Source: Hellea balneolensis
Lineage (GTDB): Bacteria; Pseudomonadota; Alphaproteobacteria; Caulobacterales; Maricaulaceae
Direction of reading: 5' to 3'
Length of the DNA: 6,257 nt
Assembly: GCA_003233025.1 (NCBI GenBank)
Contig: QIKS01000245.1
Span: 1 to 6,257, forward strand
Positions 1 through 5,911 of the stretch are shown piece by piece (position 1 is the first letter of the stretch; each line of letters starts with the position of its first letter). The position numbers were made by a program, and so were the translations under genes. A model generated the notes under the pieces. That model saw only the letters and a program-made list of their open reading frames with translations. It had not been told where the DNA came from and searched no databases.

Positions 1-195
1 CCCGTACATGTGATCTATGCTTGGGACGAGGCGATGGGCGTTGGTGTTTCACACATCGAAAATATTTATAAAACCCAATATGCGGGGTTGGGGAATGTCG
101 ATCTTGTCCGCATTGAAGATAGTTTTCATTTCATCATGAAAGATCAACCACAAGCGTTTTTAAAGGCGGTACAAACCGCATTAGCAAGCAACTAA
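1..195 (+). CDS. alpha/beta hydrolase, C-terminal fragment (5' end outside window)
   Basis: The reading frame is open from base 1, so this is the last 64 codons of a longer gene and not a small gene starting at the GTG at 10. The fragment reads PVHVIYAWDEAMG near its start and IEDSFHFIMKDQPQAF later. This is the usual end of an alpha/beta-hydrolase fold: an acidic residue after the sixth strand (D9 of the fragment is the likely catalytic Asp), the catalytic His in the S-F-H-F-I-M motif (H43 of the fragment), and a final helix. The nucleophile elbow is upstream and not visible, so the substrate cannot be named; esterase, lipase-like or haloperoxidase-like enzymes all share this end. It stops 11 bases before the next plus-strand gene and is probably in the same transcript. 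The fold call is confident; the exact enzyme is not. Confidence 0.8.
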   Translation, partial: PVHVIYAWDEAMGVGVSHIENIYKTQYAGLGNVDLVRIEDSFHFIMKDQPQAFLKAVQTALASN

Positions 196-200
196 AGGAG
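195..200 (+). promoter_or_regulatory. ribosome binding site of the small membrane protein
   Basis: AAGGAG starts on the last base of the upstream stop codon and lies six bases before the ATG at 207. It fixes the start of the membrane protein gene. Confidence 0.75.
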
Positions 201-206
201 AATATA

Positions 207-617
207 ATGACACAAAAAACAGCCCATAGGCGCTATATAAAAGTTTTTATTCCGGCAATGGTGATCTATATGATCAGTATTTTCGCCATATCTTGGGCCA
301 ATATCCAGTCATATTTGCCGAAATACTCTCTGTATTTTTTGACGATTATTCCCGTGCTGTCCATATTCGCCTGGATGTGGGCGCAATGGCGGTATGTCAA
401 AGAACTGGATGAATATATGCGCGCCCGGCAGGTTGAGGCGATGATGTATGGCATGATGGTCGTCGTTGCCTTCGCCAGCGGCTGGGGGTTGATGGAACTT
501 ATGACCGACGTTCCGCGCATTCCGATATTTTTTGCCGGGCCTGGATTCTATCTCTTTTACGGAATTATCTTTGCCGTTATGAGCAAGAGAGCGGGTGAGA
601 AGGGGGCATGTCTATGA
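207..617 (+). CDS. four-helix integral membrane protein, partner of XRE regulator
   Basis: A 136-residue protein of unknown function. Four hydrophobic stretches are visible at about residues 11-32, 41-62, 77-97 and 106-125, with a basic N-terminus (HRRYIK). A charged loop, RYVKELDEYMRAR (about 62-74), sits between helices 2 and 3. This loop is the most recognisable feature: small membrane proteins with a similar R-Y-x-x-E-x-D-E-x-x-R loop occur directly before small XRE regulators in many proteobacteria. The start is supported by AAGGAG six bases upstream. The end overlaps the next gene, so the two are almost certainly translated together. No enzymatic motif is seen. A role as membrane sensor or partner of the regulator is inference from gene order only. 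Confidence 0.8.
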   Translation: MTQKTAHRRYIKVFIPAMVIYMISIFAISWANIQSYLPKYSLYFLTIIPVLSIFAWMWAQWRYVKELDEYMRARQVEAMMYGMMVVVAFASGWGLMELMTDVPRIPIFFAGPGFYLFYGIIFAVMSKRAGEKGACL

Positions 618-814
618 AAAATCGGCTGAAAGTTTTGCGTGCCGAGCGTGATTGGTCGCAGGCGGTATTGGGGGAAAAGCTCGACGTTTCGCGCCAGACG
701 GTCAATGCGATAGAGACGGGCCGCTATGACCCGTCCTTGCCACTGGCGTTTAAACTGGCGCGCTTGTTTGAGCTGTCCATCGAGGAAATATTTGAAGATG
801 AGCAGGCGGGGTAA
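614..814 (+). CDS. small XRE-family (Cro/CI-type) helix-turn-helix transcriptional regulator
   Basis: A 66-residue protein that is almost entirely one DNA-binding domain. The helix-turn-helix lies at about residues 15-36 (SQAVLGEKLDVSRQTVNAIE), followed by the family signature T-G-R-Y-D-P-S-L-P-L-A-F-K-L-A-R-L-F. It belongs to the YozG-like group of minimal regulators, which have no sensory domain. I prefer the ATG at 614 to the in-frame ATG at 608: it gives the family's usual MKNRL- start, places the G-rich Shine-Dalgarno (602-606) seven bases upstream, and makes a classical four-base ATGA overlap with the preceding membrane gene. Starting at 608 would add only M-S. Its target is unknown; autoregulation of the cassette is common for such genes, but no operator can be defined here. 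Confidence 0.9.
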   Translation: MKNRLKVLRAERDWSQAVLGEKLDVSRQTVNAIETGRYDPSLPLAFKLARLFELSIEEIFEDEQAG

Positions 815-828
815 TCCGCCCGCTCATC
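797..828. terminator. bidirectional terminator hairpin between convergent genes
   Basis: Inverted repeat with 13-base arms at 797-809 (GATGAGCAGGCGG) and 816-828 (CCGCCCGCTCATC). There is a single A-C mismatch (804/821) and a six-base loop that holds the stop codon of the XRE gene. It lies exactly where the plus-strand cassette and the minus-strand protease gene converge. The flanks are AT-rich (ATATTATTT on the plus side, AAATATTT on the minus side) but lack a clean T-run, so termination efficiency is uncertain, particularly on the minus strand. Confidence 0.65.
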
Positions 829-831
829 ATA

Positions 832-2274
832 TTATTTAACCGCAACAAAAACCTGTGCCCGGCCTCTTTGTACCGTCAGGGCGACGGCACCTTTTTTGGC
901 GGCGACGGCTTTTTTAAAACCGTCGAGATTTTTAATTTTCTTGCCGCTAATAGCACGGATAATATCACCGGTGCGCAGGCCCGCATCCCAAGCATCAGAC
1001 CCTCTTTCGACGGTCGTGATGATAACACCAGCCTCACCGCCATGGGCTTCTAGGTCTTCAGGGATATTTGCAAAACTGGCACCGCCCAAAGCATCAAAAC
1101 TTGATGGGGTGCCCGGGTTGTCAACACCGGCCTCCAACACCTCGTTCTCATCCGGGGCTTTTTCAACCGCAATTTTAGTTGTGCGTTTTTTGCCGTCGCG
1201 CAGATAGGTAATGTCGGCGCGTTGACCGCGTTCGACAAAGCCGACGGCGTTTCTGATATCTCCGTTGTCGAGGATTTCTTTGCCGTTAAAGTTGACAATA
1301 ACATCGCCGCTTCGAAGACCGGCACGTGCGGCGGGGCTGTCTTTTGCCACGTCGCTGATCAACGCACCGTCCAGGCTCGGCAGACCCATGGCTTCCATAA
1401 GTTCAGGGGTGATATTTTGAATGGTGACGCCGATGCGGCCCCGGCGGACTTCCCCATAAGCGATCAACTGATCCATAATGCCGGTGACCATATTGGTCGG
1501 GACAGCAAAGCCAATGCCGTTCGAGCCGCCCGAGCGCGACAAGATGGCGGAGTTAACCCCGATCAGCTCGCCTTTGGAGTTAATCAGCGCCCCGCCGGAA
1601 TTGCCTTGATTGATAGCGGCGTCGGTCTGGATGAAATTTTGGTATCGCCCTTGGGCAAGCGTTGAGCGGCCCAGCGCGGAGACAATCCCCGAAGTGACGC
1701 TTTGGCCAATGCCAAATGCATTGCCAATGGCGATGACATAATCGCCGACTTTTACTTGGTCTGAATTGGCCAAATTGATATCGGTCAGTCCGTCCAGATC
1801 AATGGTCAACAAAGCGATATCCGTACCTTCATCGCCGCCAACCAGCTTCGCTTGGGCGGTGCGACCATCGGTGAGGGTGACGGTAATTTTATCGGCGCCG
1901 TCCACCACATGATGGTTGGTCAGCACATAGCCTTTGGCAGCATTGATAATAACGCCAGAGCCAGCGCTGCGCCTTGTGCGGGTGTTGTCATCATTGTCAT
2001 TGCCGTTTCGGCCTTGGCTGTCGGGGCGGGGCGGGGCTTGGTTGCGGTCGCCAAAAAAGCGGTTAAAAAACTCGTCGCGGGTGAAGGGGTCGCCGCGCCG
2101 CTGCACGGTTGTGGTCACGGAAATATTGACAACGGCTGGCGTCACTTTTTCCAAAACCGGGGCCATGGTTAGCACCCCGCGCGCCGGATCCAAGCTGAGG
2201 CCCTGGGCGGCGACTTGTGGTGTCAAGCTGAGGGCAGCGATCATTGCGGCGCCGAGCAAAAATGATTTCTTCAT
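832..2274 (-). CDS. degP: Do/HtrA (DegP/DegQ-type) periplasmic serine endoprotease
   Basis: A 480-residue periplasmic protease and chaperone that degrades misfolded envelope proteins. An N-terminal signal peptide (MKKSFLLGAAMIAALSL..., probable cut after VAA, residue 23) is followed by a trypsin-like domain. The catalytic triad is visible: H122 in TNHHVV, D152 in GTDIALL and S226 in QGNSGGAL. Two PDZ domains follow at about 277-370 (RRGRIGV..., carrying DSPAARAGLRSGDVI) and 393-478 (GSDAWDAGLRTGDII). A hydrophilic Pro/Asn/Asp/Arg-rich stretch at about 78-103 corresponds to the flexible LA-loop region. The length is normal for the family. The start at 2274 is chosen because AGGAGA lies six bases upstream and the signal peptide begins there; an upstream in-frame TTG at 2355 would bury the signal peptide. 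The gene follows the M50-adaptor gene by 97 bases on the same strand. DegP and DegQ cannot be separated with certainty. Confidence 0.95.
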   Translation of the reverse strand: MKKSFLLGAAMIAALSLTPQVAAQGLSLDPARGVLTMAPVLEKVTPAVVNISVTTTVQRRGDPFTRDEFFNRFFGDRNQAPPRPDSQGRNGNDNDDNTRTRRSAGSGVIINAAKGYVLTNHHVVDGADKITVTLTDGRTAQAKLVGGDEGTDIALLTIDLDGLTDINLANSDQVKVGDYVIAIGNAFGIGQSVTSGIVSALGRSTLAQGRYQNFIQTDAAINQGNSGGALINSKGELIGVNSAILSRSGGSNGIGFAVPTNMVTGIMDQLIAYGEVRRGRIGVTIQNITPELMEAMGLPSLDGALISDVAKDSPAARAGLRSGDVIVNFNGKEILDNGDIRNAVGFVERGQRADITYLRDGKKRTTKIAVEKAPDENEVLEAGVDNPGTPSSFDALGGASFANIPEDLEAHGGEAGVIITTVERGSDAWDAGLRTGDIIRAISGKKIKNLDGFKKAVAAKKGAVALTVQRGRAQVFVAVK

Positions 2275-2280
2275 CTGTCT

Positions 2281-2286
2281 TCTCCT
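2281..2286 (-). promoter_or_regulatory. ribosome binding site deciding the start of the Do protease
   Basis: On the minus strand AGGAGA is followed by six bases (AGACAG) and the ATG at 2274-2272. This strong, well-spaced site argues against the upstream TTG start at 2355. Confidence 0.8.
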
Positions 2287-2305
2287 AAAGAATGTGGAGA
2301 CTAGA

Positions 2306-2332
2306 TGTATAGCATCGCAGCCGCCCTTCAAG
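2306..2332 (-). promoter_or_regulatory. possible heat-shock (RpoH)-like promoter of the Do protease gene
   Basis: In the 97-base gap before the protease gene the minus strand reads CTTGAAG (2332-2326), 13-14 bases of GC-rich spacer, then CTATACAT (2312-2305). CTTGAA with a short spacer and a C-tATA-like -10 resembles the sigma-32 promoter class, and the TATACA would also serve as a housekeeping -10. Transcription would begin about 25 bases before the ATG, leaving room for the AGGAGA site. Heat-shock or envelope-stress control is common for Do proteases, so the assignment is sensible. It rests on visual similarity alone. Confidence 0.35.
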
Positions 2333-2371
2333 CCTAATGGACAGTTTCTTAACAAATTTTAAGGTTGGGGC

Positions 2372-4513
2372 CTAAAAATCCGTTTCGCGGATCAAGACTT
2401 GTTTGATGCGTCGCCAGATGGCTTTGGCCGGGCTTTGGCTGCTGGCGGTGATTTGGACAACGCCGCGCAATGCTCGTGATGTGTGGTGTGCCGTCTGGGG
2501 TCTGGCCTTGATCCTGGTGATTGAAGTGACGGGTTTGGAGCGACCCTCCTGGGGCGGCTTGACGGCGATGGGGCCGCTATAATCTGATGAAAACACAGGC
2601 TCGTTGAGAAACTCTTCCCCGGTCGGCGCGATGAAATTCACATGGGCTTTTAACGCTTTGTTGGGGCTGGCTAACAAATCATCGGCGATGAAGGTCAGGG
2701 GTGCGCCCGGCTTAATTCTGGCAAGTTGGGTGTCGCTGACAAAGGACAGGATTTCCATTTCGCTTGTATCGATGAGGTGAGCGATTTTAAAATCCGGGTT
2801 GATATAGCGTCCGGTGTGCAGGTTCGGGTTTAATTCTACCAGCCGGCCATCATGGGGGGCGCGTATTTGCAAATTGGCTTGCAAGGCTTCAATGCCAGAT
2901 AAAGTGGCTTGTTCTTTTTTAAGCGCCCGCGCCAGAACATCGCCCGCGCGCCGGTCTTGCAGATCGGCGGCGCGGCGCGCCAATTGGGCACGCAGCAAAT
3001 GGATGCGCATTTGGCTTTTGGCTTTGTTGTGGGCCAGGTCTTCAGATGTCAGCACGGCGATTAATTGCCCGCGCTTAAGAACGTCACCATTGGCGACGAA
3101 AACCTGTTCAACCTTGCCGGCATTTTGGGTGTAAAGTTCGGTTTGGACGGCGGGGCGTAGCAATGCGGGGGCATTTACGGTCTGCTGCCAAGGCAGAAAT
3201 AAAATGCCACACAGGGCCAATATAGCCGCACATGTTGTGATAAATCTTCGGGTTTTTAAAATGTCCATACGGAGCCTCCACCAAATAAGTAGTTCAGAAA
3301 AAATCGGTTTAACGATAAAAAATAGAATTTCGATGACAAACAGGAAAATCCCGATCGCCTTGGGAAAAAGTGCGTGTACCAATATGGCAATTCCGATAAA
3401 CAGGAAAAACCGGTATATCCAGGTGCCATATGCATAAAGAATGAGCCAGAACCGCTCACGCCTTGTGCCAATAACCGGGATTTTGTCGCCAAGTCCAAAC
3501 AAGGTTTCGCGCATATACCAACGCCCCAAAGCAAAGCTGCGGTCTTGTAAATTGCGCTGGCCGAACAGATCAGAGGCAAGATAATAACCATCAAAGCGCA
3601 TAAAGGGGTTGAGGTTGACCATCAGGCTTAAGCCCCATGACGTGGTCGCAGTAAAGAAGGCAACACTGCGCAATGTGCCGTCGGGCAGGAAGCTCCAGGC
3701 GAACAGGGCCAGACAGGCAATGCAAAGCTCGGCCAACATGCCGGCCCCGTCGATCAACACTTTTTCGCGGCGATTTTTTAGGCGGTGGGCATCGGTTGTA
3801 TCGGTGTAAAGAATGGGAAACATCAACAAGAAAGCAACGCCTATAATCGGTACTTTCGTGCCAAACCTTGTCGCCATAAAAGCGTGGCCCAACTCGTGGA
3901 TAGCTTTAAGAACAAGTAATGTCAGGCCATAATAAATCAGGCCTTCAAAGGTGAGAAAGTGTAAAAATGTTGATTTGAAAACATCCCATTGCTCAAGGGC
4001 AAACCAAAATCCGATCAGGCCCAAAACCATAATAACAACACTGAAAGCGCGTGAGTAAAGCGGGGCGATATAGGGATAGGCAGCGTTTAAAAACCGTTGC
4101 GGGCGAAAGATCGGGATGCGAAAAAATATATATTTGTGCAGGATTTGGCTCATGAAGGTCGGGTTAGCGGCATCTTCTTGCTCAGCCAATTTATCCGTAT
4201 CCAGCCCGGGCGGAATAATCGTCAGTTTTTGCGCATAGAGAAATTCGCACATTTCTTCTATGTCTTGTTGGTCAAATTTTGGCGATGCGTGTTGATTGAT
4301 TATTTCCAGAAAATCAGGGGCAGGTACGGCTTGCCATTGCGAGAGCAGCAAAAACCCGCGTGTGCCGAGCGCGTGATATTTATGAGAGATCAAATCCTGG
4401 ATTAGCCAGGATTTATCACCGTCTTGGCTCAAAGGGCCTTCCAAGATACGCAAGTCCTGGCGCAAGATCGGCAAAGGCGGGGCCGGGGGGGCTTCTTGCT
4501 CTGGCGCGGCCAT
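2372..4513 (-). CDS. PqqD-like / M50 site-2-type zinc metalloprotease / HlyD adaptor fusion protein
   Basis: A 713-residue inner-membrane protein with three parts. Residues about 20-105 (KSWLIQDLISHKYHALG...) look like the PqqD-like winged domain at the front of YydH-type 'putative peptide zinc metalloproteases'. Residues about 125-405 form a polytopic M50 domain: the zinc motif HELGH is at 206-210 within a membrane helix, and the third-ligand motif NPFMRFDGYY is at 302-311 (D308). About seven hydrophobic segments lie between 155 and 405. A further membrane span (about 423-441) leads into a periplasmic adaptor section. This has a biotinyl-lipoyl-like half (464-490, AGKVEQVFVANGDVLKRGQ), a short helical hairpin (about 490-547), the second half (IRAPHDGRLVEL, 550-561), a beta-barrel-like part, and a C-terminal basic helix ending VLIRETDF. 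All expected catalytic residues are present. The ATG overlaps the upstream stop by one base (TAATG), indicating translational coupling. Cleavage and export of a peptide or protein is the likely role; the substrate is unknown. Confidence 0.9.
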   Translation of the reverse strand: MAAPEQEAPPAPPLPILRQDLRILEGPLSQDGDKSWLIQDLISHKYHALGTRGFLLLSQWQAVPAPDFLEIINQHASPKFDQQDIEEMCEFLYAQKLTIIPPGLDTDKLAEQEDAANPTFMSQILHKYIFFRIPIFRPQRFLNAAYPYIAPLYSRAFSVVIMVLGLIGFWFALEQWDVFKSTFLHFLTFEGLIYYGLTLLVLKAIHELGHAFMATRFGTKVPIIGVAFLLMFPILYTDTTDAHRLKNRREKVLIDGAGMLAELCIACLALFAWSFLPDGTLRSVAFFTATTSWGLSLMVNLNPFMRFDGYYLASDLFGQRNLQDRSFALGRWYMRETLFGLGDKIPVIGTRRERFWLILYAYGTWIYRFFLFIGIAILVHALFPKAIGIFLFVIEILFFIVKPIFSELLIWWRLRMDILKTRRFITTCAAILALCGILFLPWQQTVNAPALLRPAVQTELYTQNAGKVEQVFVANGDVLKRGQLIAVLTSEDLAHNKAKSQMRIHLLRAQLARRAADLQDRRAGDVLARALKKEQATLSGIEALQANLQIRAPHDGRLVELNPNLHTGRYINPDFKIAHLIDTSEMEILSFVSDTQLARIKPGAPLTFIADDLLASPNKALKAHVNFIAPTGEEFLNEPVFSSDYSGPIAVKPPQEGRSKPVTSITRIKARPQTAHHTSRALRGVVQITASSQSPAKAIWRRIKQVLIRETDF

Positions 4514-5910
4514 TACAGCCCAAACATTTGCCGCACGGCGCTAATGGGTTTGCGCAAGAGCCAATAGCCAAAGGGTGCTTTTTCGCCGTATATTTTGGCG
4601 ACGCCGCGCCCGCCAATGCGCGGGGTGTCTTCTGGCGATATTTCCAGCTCTGCATAAGCTTCATAGGCCAAAGCACCGCCGGGTTGAGGCTGGGCATAAT
4701 AGTTTGAGCGGATCAATTTTGCGTCCAAAGGGGTGAGGGGGTCTGCGTCTAGAAACATCCGCACACGTGCGCCGCTACGCAAAGTACCGCTATCAGCGAT
4801 AGGGGAATAAATCCGCAACAACACACGTGTTGGATCGGCGATCTGCATAATCTTCTCGCCAATAGCTACCGGGCGCCCGACCCAGTCTTTTTCGTCAGAA
4901 TAAATAACCAGGCCGCTGCGCATGGCGACCAGTTTTGTTTTGGCTAAGCGTTCGCTGGCAAAGCTTTCTCGCGCCGTGGCCAGGTCGCGTTCGGCTAAGG
5001 TAATGGCCAAATCCCGTTTGGATTTTTCGTCAACAAAGGATGTGAGGGACGCTTGGCGGTAGCGGGCGATGGCAACGGATTTCTCCTCCCCCGCCACAAC
5101 ATATTCATTGCGAAATACCGTATCATTTAGTGTGGCCAGCACCGTGCCGGCTTCAACCAAATGCCCCGGCTTGACGTGCAGCTTGTCGATGACGCCGTCA
5201 ATGGGGGCGCTGACGATAAAGGGGTCTTTGGCAATGATTTCCGCCGGGGCCAGGGTGCTAACGGGGACGGGAAATAAAAGCCCGGCCAAAGCCAGCAATA
5301 ATCCGCCTGTGACAATAATTTTACGTTTTAACGGGTGGGGTGCTTTTTTGGCTTTACCCAAGGCCGTCCAGCCCAAGCCTGTAATTTTCCCCAACCGCTC
5401 AAGGATCGGTTTTTCGGCGTCGAGCCAGGCGGCGTCGCGGGTAAATAAAAGCCCGCCAATATGCGGGTCAGGCGCAAAGGGTGCCCAATAAGCATTGGCA
5501 AAGGGATAGCTAAAATCGTCACTATCGCGGCGAGTTTGTAAGGAAAAATCGAAACTTGTTGTAAAGTCGCGGGCGTCTTTAGTATTTTTCTTCGCCATGG
5601 ATTTTATCGTGTGGCGCACCCATTGTAAGAACGGCGCCTGATTGTTGACAACCGCTTGGTTGGAGATGGCCTCAATGCGCACATGATGGCCGCGCCATGT
5701 GCATAGAAAAGCATGACCAACCGGCAGCAATATACGTGGTTTGTTGACGGCGATATGTTTGAGATTGCGTTTGTCGCTGGCGTTTAAAATATCGCCTTCC
5801 AAAGCAATGAGTTTTTGTAAAAGATCACCGGCTTTTTTTTGTGGCTCTGTGCTTTGTGGTGCAGCTTGTGTTGGAACGACCATTGGTTTGGGGGGGCTGG
5901 CGGCAGACAT
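4513..5910 (-). CDS. HlyD-family periplasmic adaptor with large cytosolic N-terminal domain
   Basis: A 465-residue membrane-fusion (adaptor) protein. After a Pro/Ala/Gln-rich start, residues about 30-190 form a soluble domain on the cytosolic side; related adaptors often carry a GAF-like domain here, but no ligand-binding motif is recognisable. A single membrane span lies at about 196-218 (IIVTGGLLLALAGLLFPVPV). The periplasmic part has the split lipoyl-like domain: the first half is at about 238-265 (SAPIDGVIDKLHVKPGHLVE) and the second at about 327-358 (VAMRSGLVIY... VGRPVAIGEKI). A helical hairpin of some 60 residues separates them. A beta-barrel (about 365-445) and a C-terminal basic helix (YWLLRKPISAVRQMFGL) follow. 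It starts one base after the preceding gene's stop (TAA-T-ATG), ends by overlapping the M50-fusion start, and has no clear Shine-Dalgarno, so it depends on coupled translation. It probably forms a complex with the two neighbouring adaptors. Confidence 0.88.
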   Translation of the reverse strand: MSAASPPKPMVVPTQAAPQSTEPQKKAGDLLQKLIALEGDILNASDKRNLKHIAVNKPRILLPVGHAFLCTWRGHHVRIEAISNQAVVNNQAPFLQWVRHTIKSMAKKNTKDARDFTTSFDFSLQTRRDSDDFSYPFANAYWAPFAPDPHIGGLLFTRDAAWLDAEKPILERLGKITGLGWTALGKAKKAPHPLKRKIIVTGGLLLALAGLLFPVPVSTLAPAEIIAKDPFIVSAPIDGVIDKLHVKPGHLVEAGTVLATLNDTVFRNEYVVAGEEKSVAIARYRQASLTSFVDEKSKRDLAITLAERDLATARESFASERLAKTKLVAMRSGLVIYSDEKDWVGRPVAIGEKIMQIADPTRVLLRIYSPIADSGTLRSGARVRMFLDADPLTPLDAKLIRSNYYAQPQPGGALAYEAYAELEISPEDTPRIGGRGVAKIYGEKAPFGYWLLRKPISAVRQMFGL

Positions 5911-5911
5911 A

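Noticed and set aside
608..613. ATG at 608 as start of the XRE regulator
   Set aside because: The ATG at 614 has better Shine-Dalgarno spacing, forms an ATGA overlap and matches the usual MKNRL start. The difference is only two residues.
1222..1665. Plus-strand open frames inside the Do protease gene (also 896-1207, 1852-2172 and 1934-2362)
   Set aside because: They are antisense to a well-supported protease and have no recognisable domains; their length follows from the codon bias of the real gene.
2275..2355. N-terminal extension of the Do protease from the in-frame TTG at 2355
   Set aside because: It would bury a clear signal peptide 27 residues inside the protein, and a good AGGAGA site serves the ATG at 2274.
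2348..2363. CTTAA...TTAAG inverted repeat after the M50-fusion gene as a terminator
   Set aside because: The arms are only five AT-rich bases with no T-run; the stem would be too weak.
5069..5491. Plus-strand open frames opposite the HlyD adaptor (also 5741-6184)
   Set aside because: They are antisense shadows of confidently recognised adaptor domains, with low-complexity Ser/Ala/Gly-rich translations.
5886..5896. G-run near the start of the 465-residue adaptor as a phase-variation tract
   Set aside because: The run is only about seven G and encodes a Pro pair in a Pro-rich N-terminus; a similar run occurs in the next gene for the same reason.
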